Notes under the pieces: model-generated
Database searches by the model: none
The model's input: only the letters and a program-made list of their open reading frames with translations
Told to the model about the DNA's origin: nothing
Shown here: positions 1-8,511 of the stretch, in pieces
Numbering within the stretch: position 1 is the first letter of the stretch
How the letters are laid out: every line of letters starts with the position of its first letter
Assembly: GCA_913051545.1 (NCBI GenBank)
Contig: CAJXCD010000004.1
Span: 24,153 to 88,152, forward strand
Direction of reading: 5' to 3'
DNA: 64,000 nucleotides
DNA from: an uncultured Chloroflexota bacterium
GTDB taxonomy: Bacteria > Chloroflexota > Dehalococcoidia > Lucifugimonadales > CAJXCD01
Translations under genes and position numbers: made by a program

Positions 1-131
1 GCCCTACTAACTGCATCAACCACAAAACTGATCATCTCTCGACCACATACTCTATGCAAGACTTTAGGGGTACTAGACTTCATCCTAGTACCCATACCCC
101 CAGCTAACACTATCGCAGACTTATTAACCAT
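1..131 (-). CDS. glmU: GlmU N-terminal fragment (bifunctional UDP-GlcNAc pyrophosphorylase/acetyltransferase), cut by window edge
   Basis: Only the first 43 codons are in the window; the gene runs off the left edge on the minus strand. The start is the ATG at 131-129. The peptide carries the nucleotidyltransferase signature [11 protein letters not shown] followed by PKVLHRVCG, which is the uridine-nucleotide-binding loop and the PKVLH segment typical of GlmU. In the family this domain makes UDP-GlcNAc from GlcNAc-1-phosphate and UTP for peptidoglycan and glycan synthesis. The C-terminal acetyltransferase half cannot be seen, so a single-domain sugar-phosphate nucleotidyltransferase remains possible. 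The gene is divergent from the following plus-strand run, with about 300 bases between them. Confidence 0.8.
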   Translation of the reverse strand, partial: MVNKSAIVLAGGMGTRMKSSTPKVLHRVCGREMISFVVDAVSR

Positions 132-427
132 ACACCTTTGCTAAACAAACAACGCCCAGCACACCACATATATACGTTGTGAGCCAGGCGGATATATTAA
201 GACTATAATGCCACTTGTACACGTACAAACATGCTAACCTCTAAAATCAATGAGTGTCAAGGTATTCAAAGGTTCATATCACAACACCGTTACATCATAT
301 CGATGCTACGAAAGAAATGATTGGTTAAGCTATAGACATTAGATGTAAGCTAATTTATCCTAGTTGCCACAATGCAGTTGCCCTAAAATTACCCCTATTT
401 CGCATCAAAATAAAAGGAGCAATAAGT

Positions 428-1480
428 TTGGCAAAATTTAAAGTAGTGACTCTCCGTAGTAGTAATGATGTACAGTCAGGTAGCAAGCTAAATTACGACA
501 GCGAGATGGAGGCTTTATCTCCAATAGGTGCAGAAATAATCGAAGGTACAATTGATTCAGAAGAGGGCTTTCTGAATCAAGCAAGAGATGCCGATGCAAT
601 TATCGCTACTTACGGTAAGATTACAAAATCCATGGTCAACGGTCTCAATAGTTGCAAGATAATCGCCTCAACTGGAGTCGGCACCGATGGAGTTGACGTC
701 GAAGCTGCAACCATCAGGGGTATTCCTGTAACAAATGTGCCAGACACATTTATAGAAGAGGTCGCTGATCACTCCATGGCACTGATCTTATCTACCTTTA
801 GGAAAATTACAACTCTAGATACAATGGTAAGAGACGGACGATGGAGCGAGGGTAGACCAATGCTGTACGAAATCCCTAGGCTTATGGGAATGACCCTCGG
901 TTTAATTTCGTTCGGTCACGTCGCACGTGCAGTAGCCAAAAGGGCAGCTCCATTCGGAGTACGAATGATAGCTTACGACCCTTACGTTGAAGAGTTGGTA
1001 TTTTCTCAAAATGGAGTTGAACCTGTAGGAATGAATGAACTGCTTCAACGATCAGACATTATATCCATGCATGCTCCAGGAACACCAGAAACTCATCACA
1101 TGATGTCTGAGAAACAATTTAACATTGTCAAAAAGGGAGCTATATTTGTAAATAATGGACGAGGTGAAACAGTAGACGAAAAAGCCCTAATCAATTCACT
1201 TGTTGAAGGCAGGTTAGCATCAGCAGGCTTGGATGTTTTTGAACAAGAACCTCCAGATCGAAATAACCCCTTACTACAAATGGATAACGTGATTTTAACC
1301 CCGCATGCTGCTTCAGCCTCTGGACGATTTGAGAATAGACGAAGGTTGCGAGTCGGACAGGAAATAGCATTGGTACTTATGGGTAGATGGCCTAGAGCTT
1401 GTGTTAATCCTTCAGTATTAGAAAAGTCTAACCTTGCTAGATGGCAACCAATCTCTATGGAGAGAGGTCCAGCTCGCTAG
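428..1480 (+). CDS. D-isomer-specific 2-hydroxyacid dehydrogenase (CtBP/phosphoglycerate-dehydrogenase-like)
   Basis: A 350-residue NAD-dependent dehydrogenase of the D-2-hydroxyacid family, which reduces 2-keto acids or oxidises D-2-hydroxyacids in the cytosol. The start is a TTG with AAGGAG at 414-419, eight bases upstream. The Rossmann glycine motif reads GLISFGHVAR, a departure from the usual GxGxxG because a serine and phenylalanine occupy the middle. Catalytic Arg (in NNGRGE), Glu (in DVFEQEP) and His (in LTPHAA) are all present. The substrate cannot be read from sequence: the best matches in mind are CtBP-like and SerA-like proteins without a regulatory domain. It heads a plus-strand run with the next gene 60 bases downstream. 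The 132-427 leader shows no other gene. Confidence 0.85.
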   Translation: MAKFKVVTLRSSNDVQSGSKLNYDSEMEALSPIGAEIIEGTIDSEEGFLNQARDADAIIATYGKITKSMVNGLNSCKIIASTGVGTDGVDVEAATIRGIPVTNVPDTFIEEVADHSMALILSTFRKITTLDTMVRDGRWSEGRPMLYEIPRLMGMTLGLISFGHVARAVAKRAAPFGVRMIAYDPYVEELVFSQNGVEPVGMNELLQRSDIISMHAPGTPETHHMMSEKQFNIVKKGAIFVNNGRGETVDEKALINSLVEGRLASAGLDVFEQEPPDRNNPLLQMDNVILTPHAASASGRFENRRRLRVGQEIALVLMGRWPRACVNPSVLEKSNLARWQPISMERGPAR

Positions 1481-1540
1481 TTTAGTAAGCATAAAAATCG
1501 ATTGCCATGTAGTGAGCTTGTACAATAAAATGTGTGAGTC

Positions 1541-2692
1541 ATGGGAATAGACCGTTCATTGAAAATTGCCCTAGTATCTGCTTTTGATTACGCTTCACTT
1601 GGTGGAGTTAACACCCACATAAGTAATTTGTCCGAACAGTTCAGGAAATCTGGACACCAAGTGTCGATTATAGCTCCCTGCTCTGATGACACCACCGTAG
1701 ATGAGACTAACTTCATACCTATGGGTAAACCAGTACCAATCCCTAGTAGTGGATCGATAGCACGTATTTCACTATCAATATGGCTACGACCTAAAATTAA
1801 ATCTCTCTTGTCTGAAGAATCATTCGATATAGTACATGTTCACAATCCATTCTCAGGTATGTTACCTATACACATGCTAGAATTTTCAAAATCGATTAAT
1901 GTAGCGACATTCCACAATTATGGAACTCGTCTATACAAACTAGGTGGCAAACAGTTGGCTATGCCTTCTTTTCGCAAACTGGACGGTCTAATTGCAGTCT
2001 CAGAGCCCGCACGAGATTACGTTGCTCAACATTTCCCTGGCAAGTATGAAATTATTCCTAACGGCATTTCGGTGGAGGAATTTTCGGAACATGTTGAACC
2101 CATAGAAACCTTAAATGATGGAATGATAAACCTCCTTTTCCTAGGAAGACTTGAGAAGCGCAAAGGACTGAAATATCTCCTGACTGCTTATGCAAAACTC
2201 AAATGGGATTGGCCAAATCTCAGATTACTAATTGTTGGACCCGGTAAACCAGATGAGGAATCCTACCGAATAATTAGCGAGCATAATCTGAGAGATGTAA
2301 TACTTGTTGGCCCTGTATCTGACAAAGAACGAGTTAGATACTACGCCAGCGCTGATATCTACTGTTCGCCCGCAATCGGGGGAGAAAGCTTTGGGATGGT
2401 GTTACTAGAAGCTATGGCCGCAACAAAACCCGTCGTCGCCACATCTATCCCAGGATTTTCAAGCGTGATGACTGATGGTATTCAGGGACTGCTTGTACCA
2501 CCTAAGGATCCTGAATCCCTGGCTGCATCTATTTCAAAACTACTAAGCAACCCAAAACTTAGACACCAACTAGCCCATAACGGCCGTAAACACGTAGAAT
2601 ATTTCAGATGGAGTAATGTAGCAAACCGGATAATGGAAGTGTACACTTCTAAGATGGATAGTCACTTGCAAAATACTGCTACAAACAGATGA
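1541..2692 (+). CDS. pimA: GT4 glycosyltransferase, PimA-like phosphatidylinositol mannosyltransferase
   Basis: A 383-residue GT-B fold glycosyltransferase of family GT4. The N-terminal acceptor domain has the GGVNTHISNL loop, and VPIPSSGSIARI and FDIVHVHNP match the corresponding stretches of mycobacterial PimA as I remember them. The C-terminal donor domain has FLGRLEKRKGL and the E-x7-E motif GGESFGMVLLEAM (around residue 281-289) that binds the sugar nucleotide. PimA transfers mannose from GDP-mannose to phosphatidylinositol at the inner face of the membrane. A phosphatidylinositol-phosphate-synthase-like gene lies 2.6 kb downstream on the same strand, which supports that role. No strong Shine-Dalgarno precedes the ATG. 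It could instead act on another inositol or glycerol lipid. Confidence 0.75.
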   Translation: MGIDRSLKIALVSAFDYASLGGVNTHISNLSEQFRKSGHQVSIIAPCSDDTTVDETNFIPMGKPVPIPSSGSIARISLSIWLRPKIKSLLSEESFDIVHVHNPFSGMLPIHMLEFSKSINVATFHNYGTRLYKLGGKQLAMPSFRKLDGLIAVSEPARDYVAQHFPGKYEIIPNGISVEEFSEHVEPIETLNDGMINLLFLGRLEKRKGLKYLLTAYAKLKWDWPNLRLLIVGPGKPDEESYRIISEHNLRDVILVGPVSDKERVRYYASADIYCSPAIGGESFGMVLLEAMAATKPVVATSIPGFSSVMTDGIQGLLVPPKDPESLAASISKLLSNPKLRHQLAHNGRKHVEYFRWSNVANRIMEVYTSKMDSHLQNTATNR

Positions 2693-2739
2693 AAACATCT
2701 CAAAGTCACAATGTTTAATCAAATGGTAAAGGAATATAA

Positions 2740-3609
2740 ATGAAGATAATCAGATACTTGGCACCTTTGAATGGACATCCTGAAGTGGGAATACTTGTTG
2801 GACAGTCAATATATGAAATTCCAGCAGTTTGTGGAAATCCTATACCATTATTGTTATTAGACTCTCAGGGGCTTGAAAAAATTTCCGAGCAAGCCATAAC
2901 AAAACACGAGATATCTGACGTTAAGTTATTGTCCCCTGTGTCAAAACCAAGGAAAATATTTGCGCTAGCCGCTAATTACCATCCACATGACAAATGGCTA
3001 GATATTGACGTAGATGTAGAAACCCCAACCGTTTTTTCTAAACCAATAACGGCTATAATTGGCCCTGACGAAACTATACCCTGCCACGCAATAGCCACTA
3101 GAGTAGTAGAAGAAATAGAACTAGGGGTTGTGATAGGGAATCCAGGCAGAAATATCCCTGTCAGCAAAGCCTTCGAACATGTTTTTGGATACACAATAAT
3201 GAACGACGTTTCTGCTAGGTCACTGGGGTTTTCTGAACTTCGCAAAGATACCCCATCAAAACATTGGTTTGACTGGCTAAATGGCAAGTGGCTAGACGGA
3301 TACTGCCCTGTAGGTCCCTGGATAGTACACAAGAGTGAGATAGAAAACCCAAATGACCTAGAAATCACTACGAATGTGAACAATACAATTAAGGTACAAG
3401 GCACAACAAAACGAATGAAATTTGACATACAAAAACAGATAGCTTATTTGTCAAATATTTGTACCTTAGAGACGGGTGATTTAATTGCAACTGGCGTTGT
3501 TCCTTTACGTGAAGGTCAAGATGAAACAATGCTCAATCCTGGAGATCAAATAGAAGGTGCAATTGATGGTATAGGTATCCTAAAAAACACTTTTGGGTAC
3601 CCAAGCTGA
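2740..3609 (+). CDS. Fumarylacetoacetate hydrolase (FAH) family protein
   Basis: A 289-residue protein whose C-terminal two-thirds is an FAH domain. The metal ligands are visible as E125, E127 (in EEIELGVVIG) and D156 (in MNDVSARS), followed by the usual glycine-rich loops LETGDLIATG and LNPGDQIEGAIDGIG. Family members hydrolyse or decarboxylate acylpyruvates and related diketo acids, or isomerise homoprotocatechuate-pathway intermediates, using Mg or Mn. The start ATG at 2740 follows AAAGGA at about nine bases. The gene ends 13 bases before the likely start of the ThDP enzyme, so the two are probably co-transcribed and may act on the same keto-acid. The exact substrate is unknown. Confidence 0.85.
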   Translation: MKIIRYLAPLNGHPEVGILVGQSIYEIPAVCGNPIPLLLLDSQGLEKISEQAITKHEISDVKLLSPVSKPRKIFALAANYHPHDKWLDIDVDVETPTVFSKPITAIIGPDETIPCHAIATRVVEEIELGVVIGNPGRNIPVSKAFEHVFGYTIMNDVSARSLGFSELRKDTPSKHWFDWLNGKWLDGYCPVGPWIVHKSEIENPNDLEITTNVNNTIKVQGTTKRMKFDIQKQIAYLSNICTLETGDLIATGVVPLREGQDETMLNPGDQIEGAIDGIGILKNTFGYPS

Positions 3610-3622
3610 AAGGAATACTCCG

Positions 3623-5263
3623 ATGAATCCTGCAGAAAATTCTACCAGAGTTACCGTGGAACACAAAGTGGCTGCGGCCTTAAAGAGTAATGGTGTCCCA
3701 TACGTATTTGGAATGCCTGGAGGAGGTAGCTCCATCGATATGATAGAAGCATGTCGATCTGAAAACATACCCTTCGTGCTCCTCCAACATGAAACCTCAG
3801 CCGCATTGATGGCCGTCGTATGCGGAGAATTGACAAATACATGCGGTATCTCTCTCTCAATAATGGCCACTGGTGCAGCAAACCAAACAGGAGGTGCAGC
3901 ATATGCCTACTTAGAGCGTCATCCTCTTATATGTATAACTGAATGCTATGGACCTGTTGAAATGCCGCTTATGTCTCTACAAAAAATTGACCACGCGCTC
4001 GCTTTTTCAGCATATTGTAAAGAATCCATAACATTGGGTGAGTCGGATGCAGACTTGTACGTCGATAAAGCTATCCAGATCGCCAAATCAGAGCGACCTG
4101 GACCTGTACACATTGACTTCCCTTTAAACGTAGGTCAATCCAGTAGTTCTTCGTTAAGTAAGTCACTTGATGAAAATAATCCACAAAATGTTTGCGGTGA
4201 CCTAGATAAGGTGGTCGATTCGATAAATAGTTCACAAAAGCCATTAGTCATAGTTGGCCCAGTAGCATTAAGACAAGAAGCTGGAGATCAAATCCTGGAT
4301 ATTGTAGATAAATTGCAAGCTGCTGTAATGGTTACTTCTAAAGCACGCGGGATTATATCTGAGGATCATCCACTGTACGCAGGGATTATGTCAGGTGTAT
4401 ATACAAAAGGAACCCTAGAAGAGCGTATCGTATCCAAAAGTGATGCAGTAATAGCAATTGGACTTGATCGAATGGAACTTCTTAGCCCATGGAAGCACAA
4501 ACAGCCAATTATAACCTTAGACGCCATTGAAATAGATGAAAACGAAACTGTAGGGCAACCAGTTGCTTCCGCATCTGGGTCACTCCCAAATTTGCTACGT
4601 TCTGTCTCAATTGGATTACAAAGTCGAAGTACCTGGAATCATGAAGAAGTGAGTATGTTTTGGAGTCAGGCAATGGGTGAATTGGGAGCACACCGTAATC
4701 ATTTGAACGCTACTTCTGTATTATTACACGCTCGAAAAGCTGCTCCAAAGGACTCAATAGTTACTGCAGAAGCCGGGGTTTATGGTAGGGTAAGCCTATA
4801 TGCTTGGAAGGTTTACGAACCTAAAACATATTTTGATTCAAGTGGAGCTAACACAATGGGATTCTCCATCCCAGCTGCACTAGGAGCAAGCCTAGTTAAA
4901 CCACGACAAAAAACCATTAGCCTAGTAGGCGATTCTGGATTTCTTATGAGAGCTTCAGAACTCGAAACAGCCGCACGATTAAACCTAGCTCCTATAATTA
5001 TAATTTTTGATGATGCCACACTGGGAATGATTCGTATCAAACAGCGCTCTAAAGGATACAAGAGAGATGGTGTAGACCTTGCACAAACAAATTTTGTAAC
5101 ACTAGCGGAAAGTTTTGGAGGACAAGGCTGGGAGGTACGTGATTTACACGAATTTGACTCTGCCTTCAAGATAGCATTAGATTCACATCGGATGAGCGTG
5201 ATAGACGTCCGAGTAGATCCTGATGAATATGCCAGCCATATCAAACCCATAAGAGGCATTTAA
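3623..5263 (+). CDS. Thiamine-diphosphate-dependent enzyme (acetolactate synthase/benzoylformate decarboxylase-like)
   Basis: A 546-residue three-domain ThDP enzyme. I place the start at the ATG 3623 because AAAGGA at 3609-3614 sits eight bases upstream; an in-frame TTG at 3593 would overlap the FAH gene. The PYR domain carries the catalytic glutamate E57 in HETSAALMA. The PP domain has GDSGF at 436-440 in place of the classic GDG, and the downstream NN of the ThDP motif is replaced by DD (FDDATLGMI). The aspartate still fits Mg coordination, but the variant motif makes a standard acetolactate synthase assignment unsafe. No regulatory subunit gene is nearby. Pairing with the FAH gene suggests decarboxylation or carboligation of a 2-keto acid. 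Confidence 0.85.
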   Translation: MNPAENSTRVTVEHKVAAALKSNGVPYVFGMPGGGSSIDMIEACRSENIPFVLLQHETSAALMAVVCGELTNTCGISLSIMATGAANQTGGAAYAYLERHPLICITECYGPVEMPLMSLQKIDHALAFSAYCKESITLGESDADLYVDKAIQIAKSERPGPVHIDFPLNVGQSSSSSLSKSLDENNPQNVCGDLDKVVDSINSSQKPLVIVGPVALRQEAGDQILDIVDKLQAAVMVTSKARGIISEDHPLYAGIMSGVYTKGTLEERIVSKSDAVIAIGLDRMELLSPWKHKQPIITLDAIEIDENETVGQPVASASGSLPNLLRSVSIGLQSRSTWNHEEVSMFWSQAMGELGAHRNHLNATSVLLHARKAAPKDSIVTAEAGVYGRVSLYAWKVYEPKTYFDSSGANTMGFSIPAALGASLVKPRQKTISLVGDSGFLMRASELETAARLNLAPIIIIFDDATLGMIRIKQRSKGYKRDGVDLAQTNFVTLAESFGGQGWEVRDLHEFDSAFKIALDSHRMSVIDVRVDPDEYASHIKPIRGI

Positions 5264-5282
5264 AGTAGAATTATATAATTTG

Positions 5283-5894
5283 ATGAACAGAGCAAGTTTC
5301 AGAAATGTAATCTCAGCATATTTCGAATCACCAGCGACAAGATTACTCACGTTTCTAAGAATCACCCCTAATGCCTTAACAGCTATAGGATTAATTACCG
5401 CTATTGGGAGCGGATATGTTATTAGTCAAGGATATCTAGCAATTGGTGGTGTCGGAATTGTTATAGCCGGAGCATTTGATATGTTAGACGGATCACTGGC
5501 ACGATCCACAAACAAAACTACGCAGTTTGGCGCATTCTTAGACTCCACAGCAGATCGTTTTTCAGAAATAGTTATATTACTAGGAACCTTGATGTATTTC
5601 CAAAACAACTCTTATCCGACAGGAGTGATATTAGTATACCTAACCCTATCAAGCTCTATAATGGTCAGTTATGTCAGAGCGCGTGCTGAATCGATAGGAA
5701 TACTTGAAAAAACTGGACTGATGACGCGACCAGAACGAGTGATTATACTAGCATTGGGATTGATATTATCTCATTGGTGGGAAAATGGTATATTGGTTGC
5801 ATTAGTAACTATATTTGTACTAGGATCGTTTACTGTTATACAGAGAGTTCTAGTAGTTTGGAAGCACCTTTCAAAACAAAATTCTAGTAAATAA
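5283..5894 (+). CDS. pgsA: CDP-alcohol phosphatidyltransferase, phosphatidylinositol-phosphate synthase-like
   Basis: A 203-residue integral membrane enzyme with about six hydrophobic segments. The complete CDP-alcohol motif is present: D66, D69, G70, A73, R74, G83, D87 and D91. The stretch VSYVRARAES followed by RPERVIILALG closely resembles mycobacterial PgsA1, the synthase that makes phosphatidylinositol phosphate from CDP-diacylglycerol and inositol-1-phosphate. That similarity, plus the PimA-like gene upstream, makes inositol a better guess than glycerol-phosphate. I use the ATG at 5283; a TTG directly before it is also possible. The gene lies 19 bases after the ThDP enzyme and 13 before the peptidase, consistent with one transcript. 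Confidence 0.82.
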   Translation: MNRASFRNVISAYFESPATRLLTFLRITPNALTAIGLITAIGSGYVISQGYLAIGGVGIVIAGAFDMLDGSLARSTNKTTQFGAFLDSTADRFSEIVILLGTLMYFQNNSYPTGVILVYLTLSSSIMVSYVRARAESIGILEKTGLMTRPERVIILALGLILSHWWENGILVALVTIFVLGSFTVIQRVLVVWKHLSKQNSSK

Positions 5895-5907
5895 CTATAT
5901 CTTATCT

Positions 5908-7419
5908 ATGAAACATAAAATGCTGCATATTAAACCCAATCTGGGATCCTGCATCTATAAAGTCTCAAAGTACAAAATTCCACTATTCATTGCAACCCTA
6001 GCTGCGATGTTTTTGACGAATGTTAACGCTGACACCATTGAAATCGATGACATACTAATCGAATCTAGTGTGGTAAGTGAATTCCCAGAAGGTATTCGTA
6101 TTAAAGCAAAGGTGAGCGGAAAGAATGAGATAAGCTCCATAGCATTCCGTTTTACGGTTGGTCAGCGCCCTAGAGCTAGTTATACATATCTCTGTCCTGT
6201 AGAAAGCATAGGCGCCCAATCAGGGATAGATTGCGCCAATATAGAACCAGGATTTACAGTGGAAGGAGAATTGTTCTGGAGAACAGATATTGGGGGGAGG
6301 TACATACCACCCGGCACAATTATCACCTACACTTTCGAAATAACCGATTCGGAAGGAATTCGAGAAACCAAAAAGCAGGAATTCATCTACCATGACTCTC
6401 GATTCCAATGGGATGAAATAACTAAAGGTCCAATCACTATTGCATACCACGGCCCTGTGAAAACTCGAGCCGAACTGTTACTTAAAGCAATGCTAGATAC
6501 CTTAAAAGTCATGGGGCCTCTTCTTGGAACTGGAACTGAGGCACCTATAAGAGCCACAATGTATAACAATACCAAGGAGATGCTAGGGGGATTACCACCA
6601 GGTAGTACAACGATAAGAAGGGAACTTATTACCGCAGGTCAGGCATTTTCAGACGCAGGTATAGTACTAACTCTAGGTAGCGGAAATGATGCTGAAGGGA
6701 CAGCATCACATGAAGTTACACACATCCTAGTTCACCGAGCAGGACATAATCCAGTTAGGAATGTTCCTGTATGGCTTAACGAAGGGTTAGCAGAATACGG
6801 TAACATAAAACCGGGATTCTCATACGATATAGCGCTGGAATTCGCACTAGCAAATGACAGACTTTTGCCTGTAATGCGTCTTGGTTCTATGCCCGGCACC
6901 CCAGAAGATGCAATTATATTTTATGGTCAATCACGTAGCATAGTTAAGATGATGGTGAATGAACTAGGACGGGATAAGATGAAAGAACTAATGGCAGAAC
7001 TAAAATCGGGTATAAACATGGAAGATGCCGCAGTAAATGTATACGGATTAACCCTAATTGAAATTGAGAATATGTGGAGAGATAGTGTAGGTGCCCCAGA
7101 ATATGTGCCACCAGTAAAAGGGCGCGAAATACCTACAGCAGTTCCACTACCAAATGTACTCCTTTACAGCCTCACACCACAGCCAGAGACAGAAACAATA
7201 GGTGATAGTGGCGATAAATCAATTGAGATACTTACTGAAAATTCTACTGAACCTTCAACAGATACAAATAGTGAGTCACTATCAATAGAGTCTAAAAATG
7301 CATCGTCATCTATATTCAGTGGAATCTGCTCGAGTCCCGGTCCATCAGCTGACGCTTTCATGACCACTATGTTGATCGGACTCGGGTTAATGGCTTTACG
7401 CAAACGTATACGCAAATAA
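5908..7419 (+). CDS. Secreted gluzincin (peptidase MA-like) protein with C-terminal membrane/sorting tail
   Basis: A 503-residue exported protein. An N-terminal hydrophobic segment (about residues 24-42, ending NVNA) looks like a signal peptide. A central peptidase domain has HEVTH at 268-272 and, 20 residues later, WLNEGLAEY with E292 and E296 as candidates for the third zinc ligand, which is the layout of MA-clan gluzincins. Residues from about 420 to 465 form a Thr/Ser/Glu-rich linker. The C-terminus is a Gly-Ile-Cys-Ser-Ser element, a hydrophobic helix and a basic end (LRKRIRK), like tripartite sorting signals such as MYXO-CTERM. I infer a cell-surface protease; the substrate is unknown. 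It closes the plus-strand run and faces a convergent operon. Confidence 0.75.
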   Translation: MKHKMLHIKPNLGSCIYKVSKYKIPLFIATLAAMFLTNVNADTIEIDDILIESSVVSEFPEGIRIKAKVSGKNEISSIAFRFTVGQRPRASYTYLCPVESIGAQSGIDCANIEPGFTVEGELFWRTDIGGRYIPPGTIITYTFEITDSEGIRETKKQEFIYHDSRFQWDEITKGPITIAYHGPVKTRAELLLKAMLDTLKVMGPLLGTGTEAPIRATMYNNTKEMLGGLPPGSTTIRRELITAGQAFSDAGIVLTLGSGNDAEGTASHEVTHILVHRAGHNPVRNVPVWLNEGLAEYGNIKPGFSYDIALEFALANDRLLPVMRLGSMPGTPEDAIIFYGQSRSIVKMMVNELGRDKMKELMAELKSGINMEDAAVNVYGLTLIEIENMWRDSVGAPEYVPPVKGREIPTAVPLPNVLLYSLTPQPETETIGDSGDKSIEILTENSTEPSTDTNSESLSIESKNASSSIFSGICSSPGPSADAFMTTMLIGLGLMALRKRIRK

Positions 7420-7446
7420 ACCCCATGTCAGTTACAATCATAACTA

Positions 7447-7472
7447 AACATCTTGATAAATTAGAAGATGTT
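7447..7472. terminator. Hairpin between convergent genes
   Basis: Perfect 8-bp inverted repeat AACATCTT / AAGATGTT with a 10-base loop in the 66-base gap between the converging peptidase and ABC-permease genes. No run of T follows on either strand, so it is a weak or factor-assisted bidirectional terminator candidate only. Confidence 0.4.
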
Positions 7473-7485
7473 ATATAGGGCAACA

Positions 7486-8487
7486 CTAACGTGTACGAGG
7501 GTTAAATACGTCATTAAGTGCATCCCCTAATAAATTCCAGGATAATAATAATATCCAGGCTACAAAGCCAGGGGCAAATAACATCCACGGCTCATTTCTC
7601 AAAGTACCTATATTTCCTGCCTCTAAAAGCATTCTACCAAGGCTAGGTCTAGGGGGCTGAATCCCAAGTCCTATCCAACTGAGAAATATCTCTGTACCAA
7701 TAAATACTCCCATACCCATTGTTACGCTAACTAAAATTGGACTCATTGCATTGGGAAGTAAGTGTAAGAACATTATTCTTTTAGTAGAAGCTCCTATTGC
7801 CCTGGCTGCTTCTATATGTTGCGATTCCCTAAGATACAGTATTTGACCTCGGAGTAATCGGGCTAATCCTATCCACCCGAAACTAACTAAGGCTAAAGAT
7901 ATTACTATATAATCTACGAATCCTGATGTTATCAATCCGTCAAAGAAGGTATTATCCTCGAGCCATATAACCCATTCCCTTATACGGGGACCCAGTGTTG
8001 ATGCGATAATTATAACCATAAAAAATTCTGGGAAAACCGCGGCTATCTCACCCGTACGCATTATTAAAGAATCTATTTTTCCACCAAAATATCCTGCTAA
8101 TAACCCAAGTGTAAGACCAATAGGCAAAGCTCCTGTTAACATTGCTACAACTGTAAGTAATACTGTGTTCTGTATTCCCCACAGTATTCTCGTAAAAATA
8201 TCTCGACCAGCTCGATCTGTGCCTGCTATATGAGAATTATTCCAAAAATTACCAACGCCACCACTTATATCTACGGACGGAGATTCCCTAATGTGGCTGT
8301 AATCCTGCTCCTGATAGCCGTAAGGACTTATCCACGCAGCAAATATTCCTGCAAGGTATACAACCACCAACGTCACCATGCAGACAACTGCTAATTTTTT
8401 TCGAAGTAGCCTAGACCAGGCTCGAGCAAAATGCCCCCTGCTACGTTGTCTTTTTTCAGCTACCGATGCTAGTTCTCGAACTGCCAT
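7486..8487 (-). CDS. ABC transporter permease, DppC/OppC type
   Basis: A 333-residue inner-membrane permease of the peptide/opine/nickel importer family. It has the N-terminal TM segment with the short OppC_N region (residues about 14-50), a large periplasmic loop containing HIAGTDRAGRDIFTRILWG, the signature of DppC proteins, then five TM helices. The EAA loop that contacts the ATPase reads EAARAIGASTKRIMFLHLLPN. I choose the ATG at 8487; an in-frame TTG at 8499 is possible but has AGGA only one base upstream. It lies 24 bases downstream of the DppB-type gene and is the last gene of the operon: no ATP-binding subunits follow, as the next gene converges. Confidence 0.9.
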   Translation of the reverse strand: MAVRELASVAEKRQRSRGHFARAWSRLLRKKLAVVCMVTLVVVYLAGIFAAWISPYGYQEQDYSHIRESPSVDISGGVGNFWNNSHIAGTDRAGRDIFTRILWGIQNTVLLTVVAMLTGALPIGLTLGLLAGYFGGKIDSLIMRTGEIAAVFPEFFMVIIIASTLGPRIREWVIWLEDNTFFDGLITSGFVDYIVISLALVSFGWIGLARLLRGQILYLRESQHIEAARAIGASTKRIMFLHLLPNAMSPILVSVTMGMGVFIGTEIFLSWIGLGIQPPRPSLGRMLLEAGNIGTLRNEPWMLFAPGFVAWILLLSWNLLGDALNDVFNPRTR

Positions 8488-8511
8488 AATTCCATACAAA
8501 TCCTGTATTTT

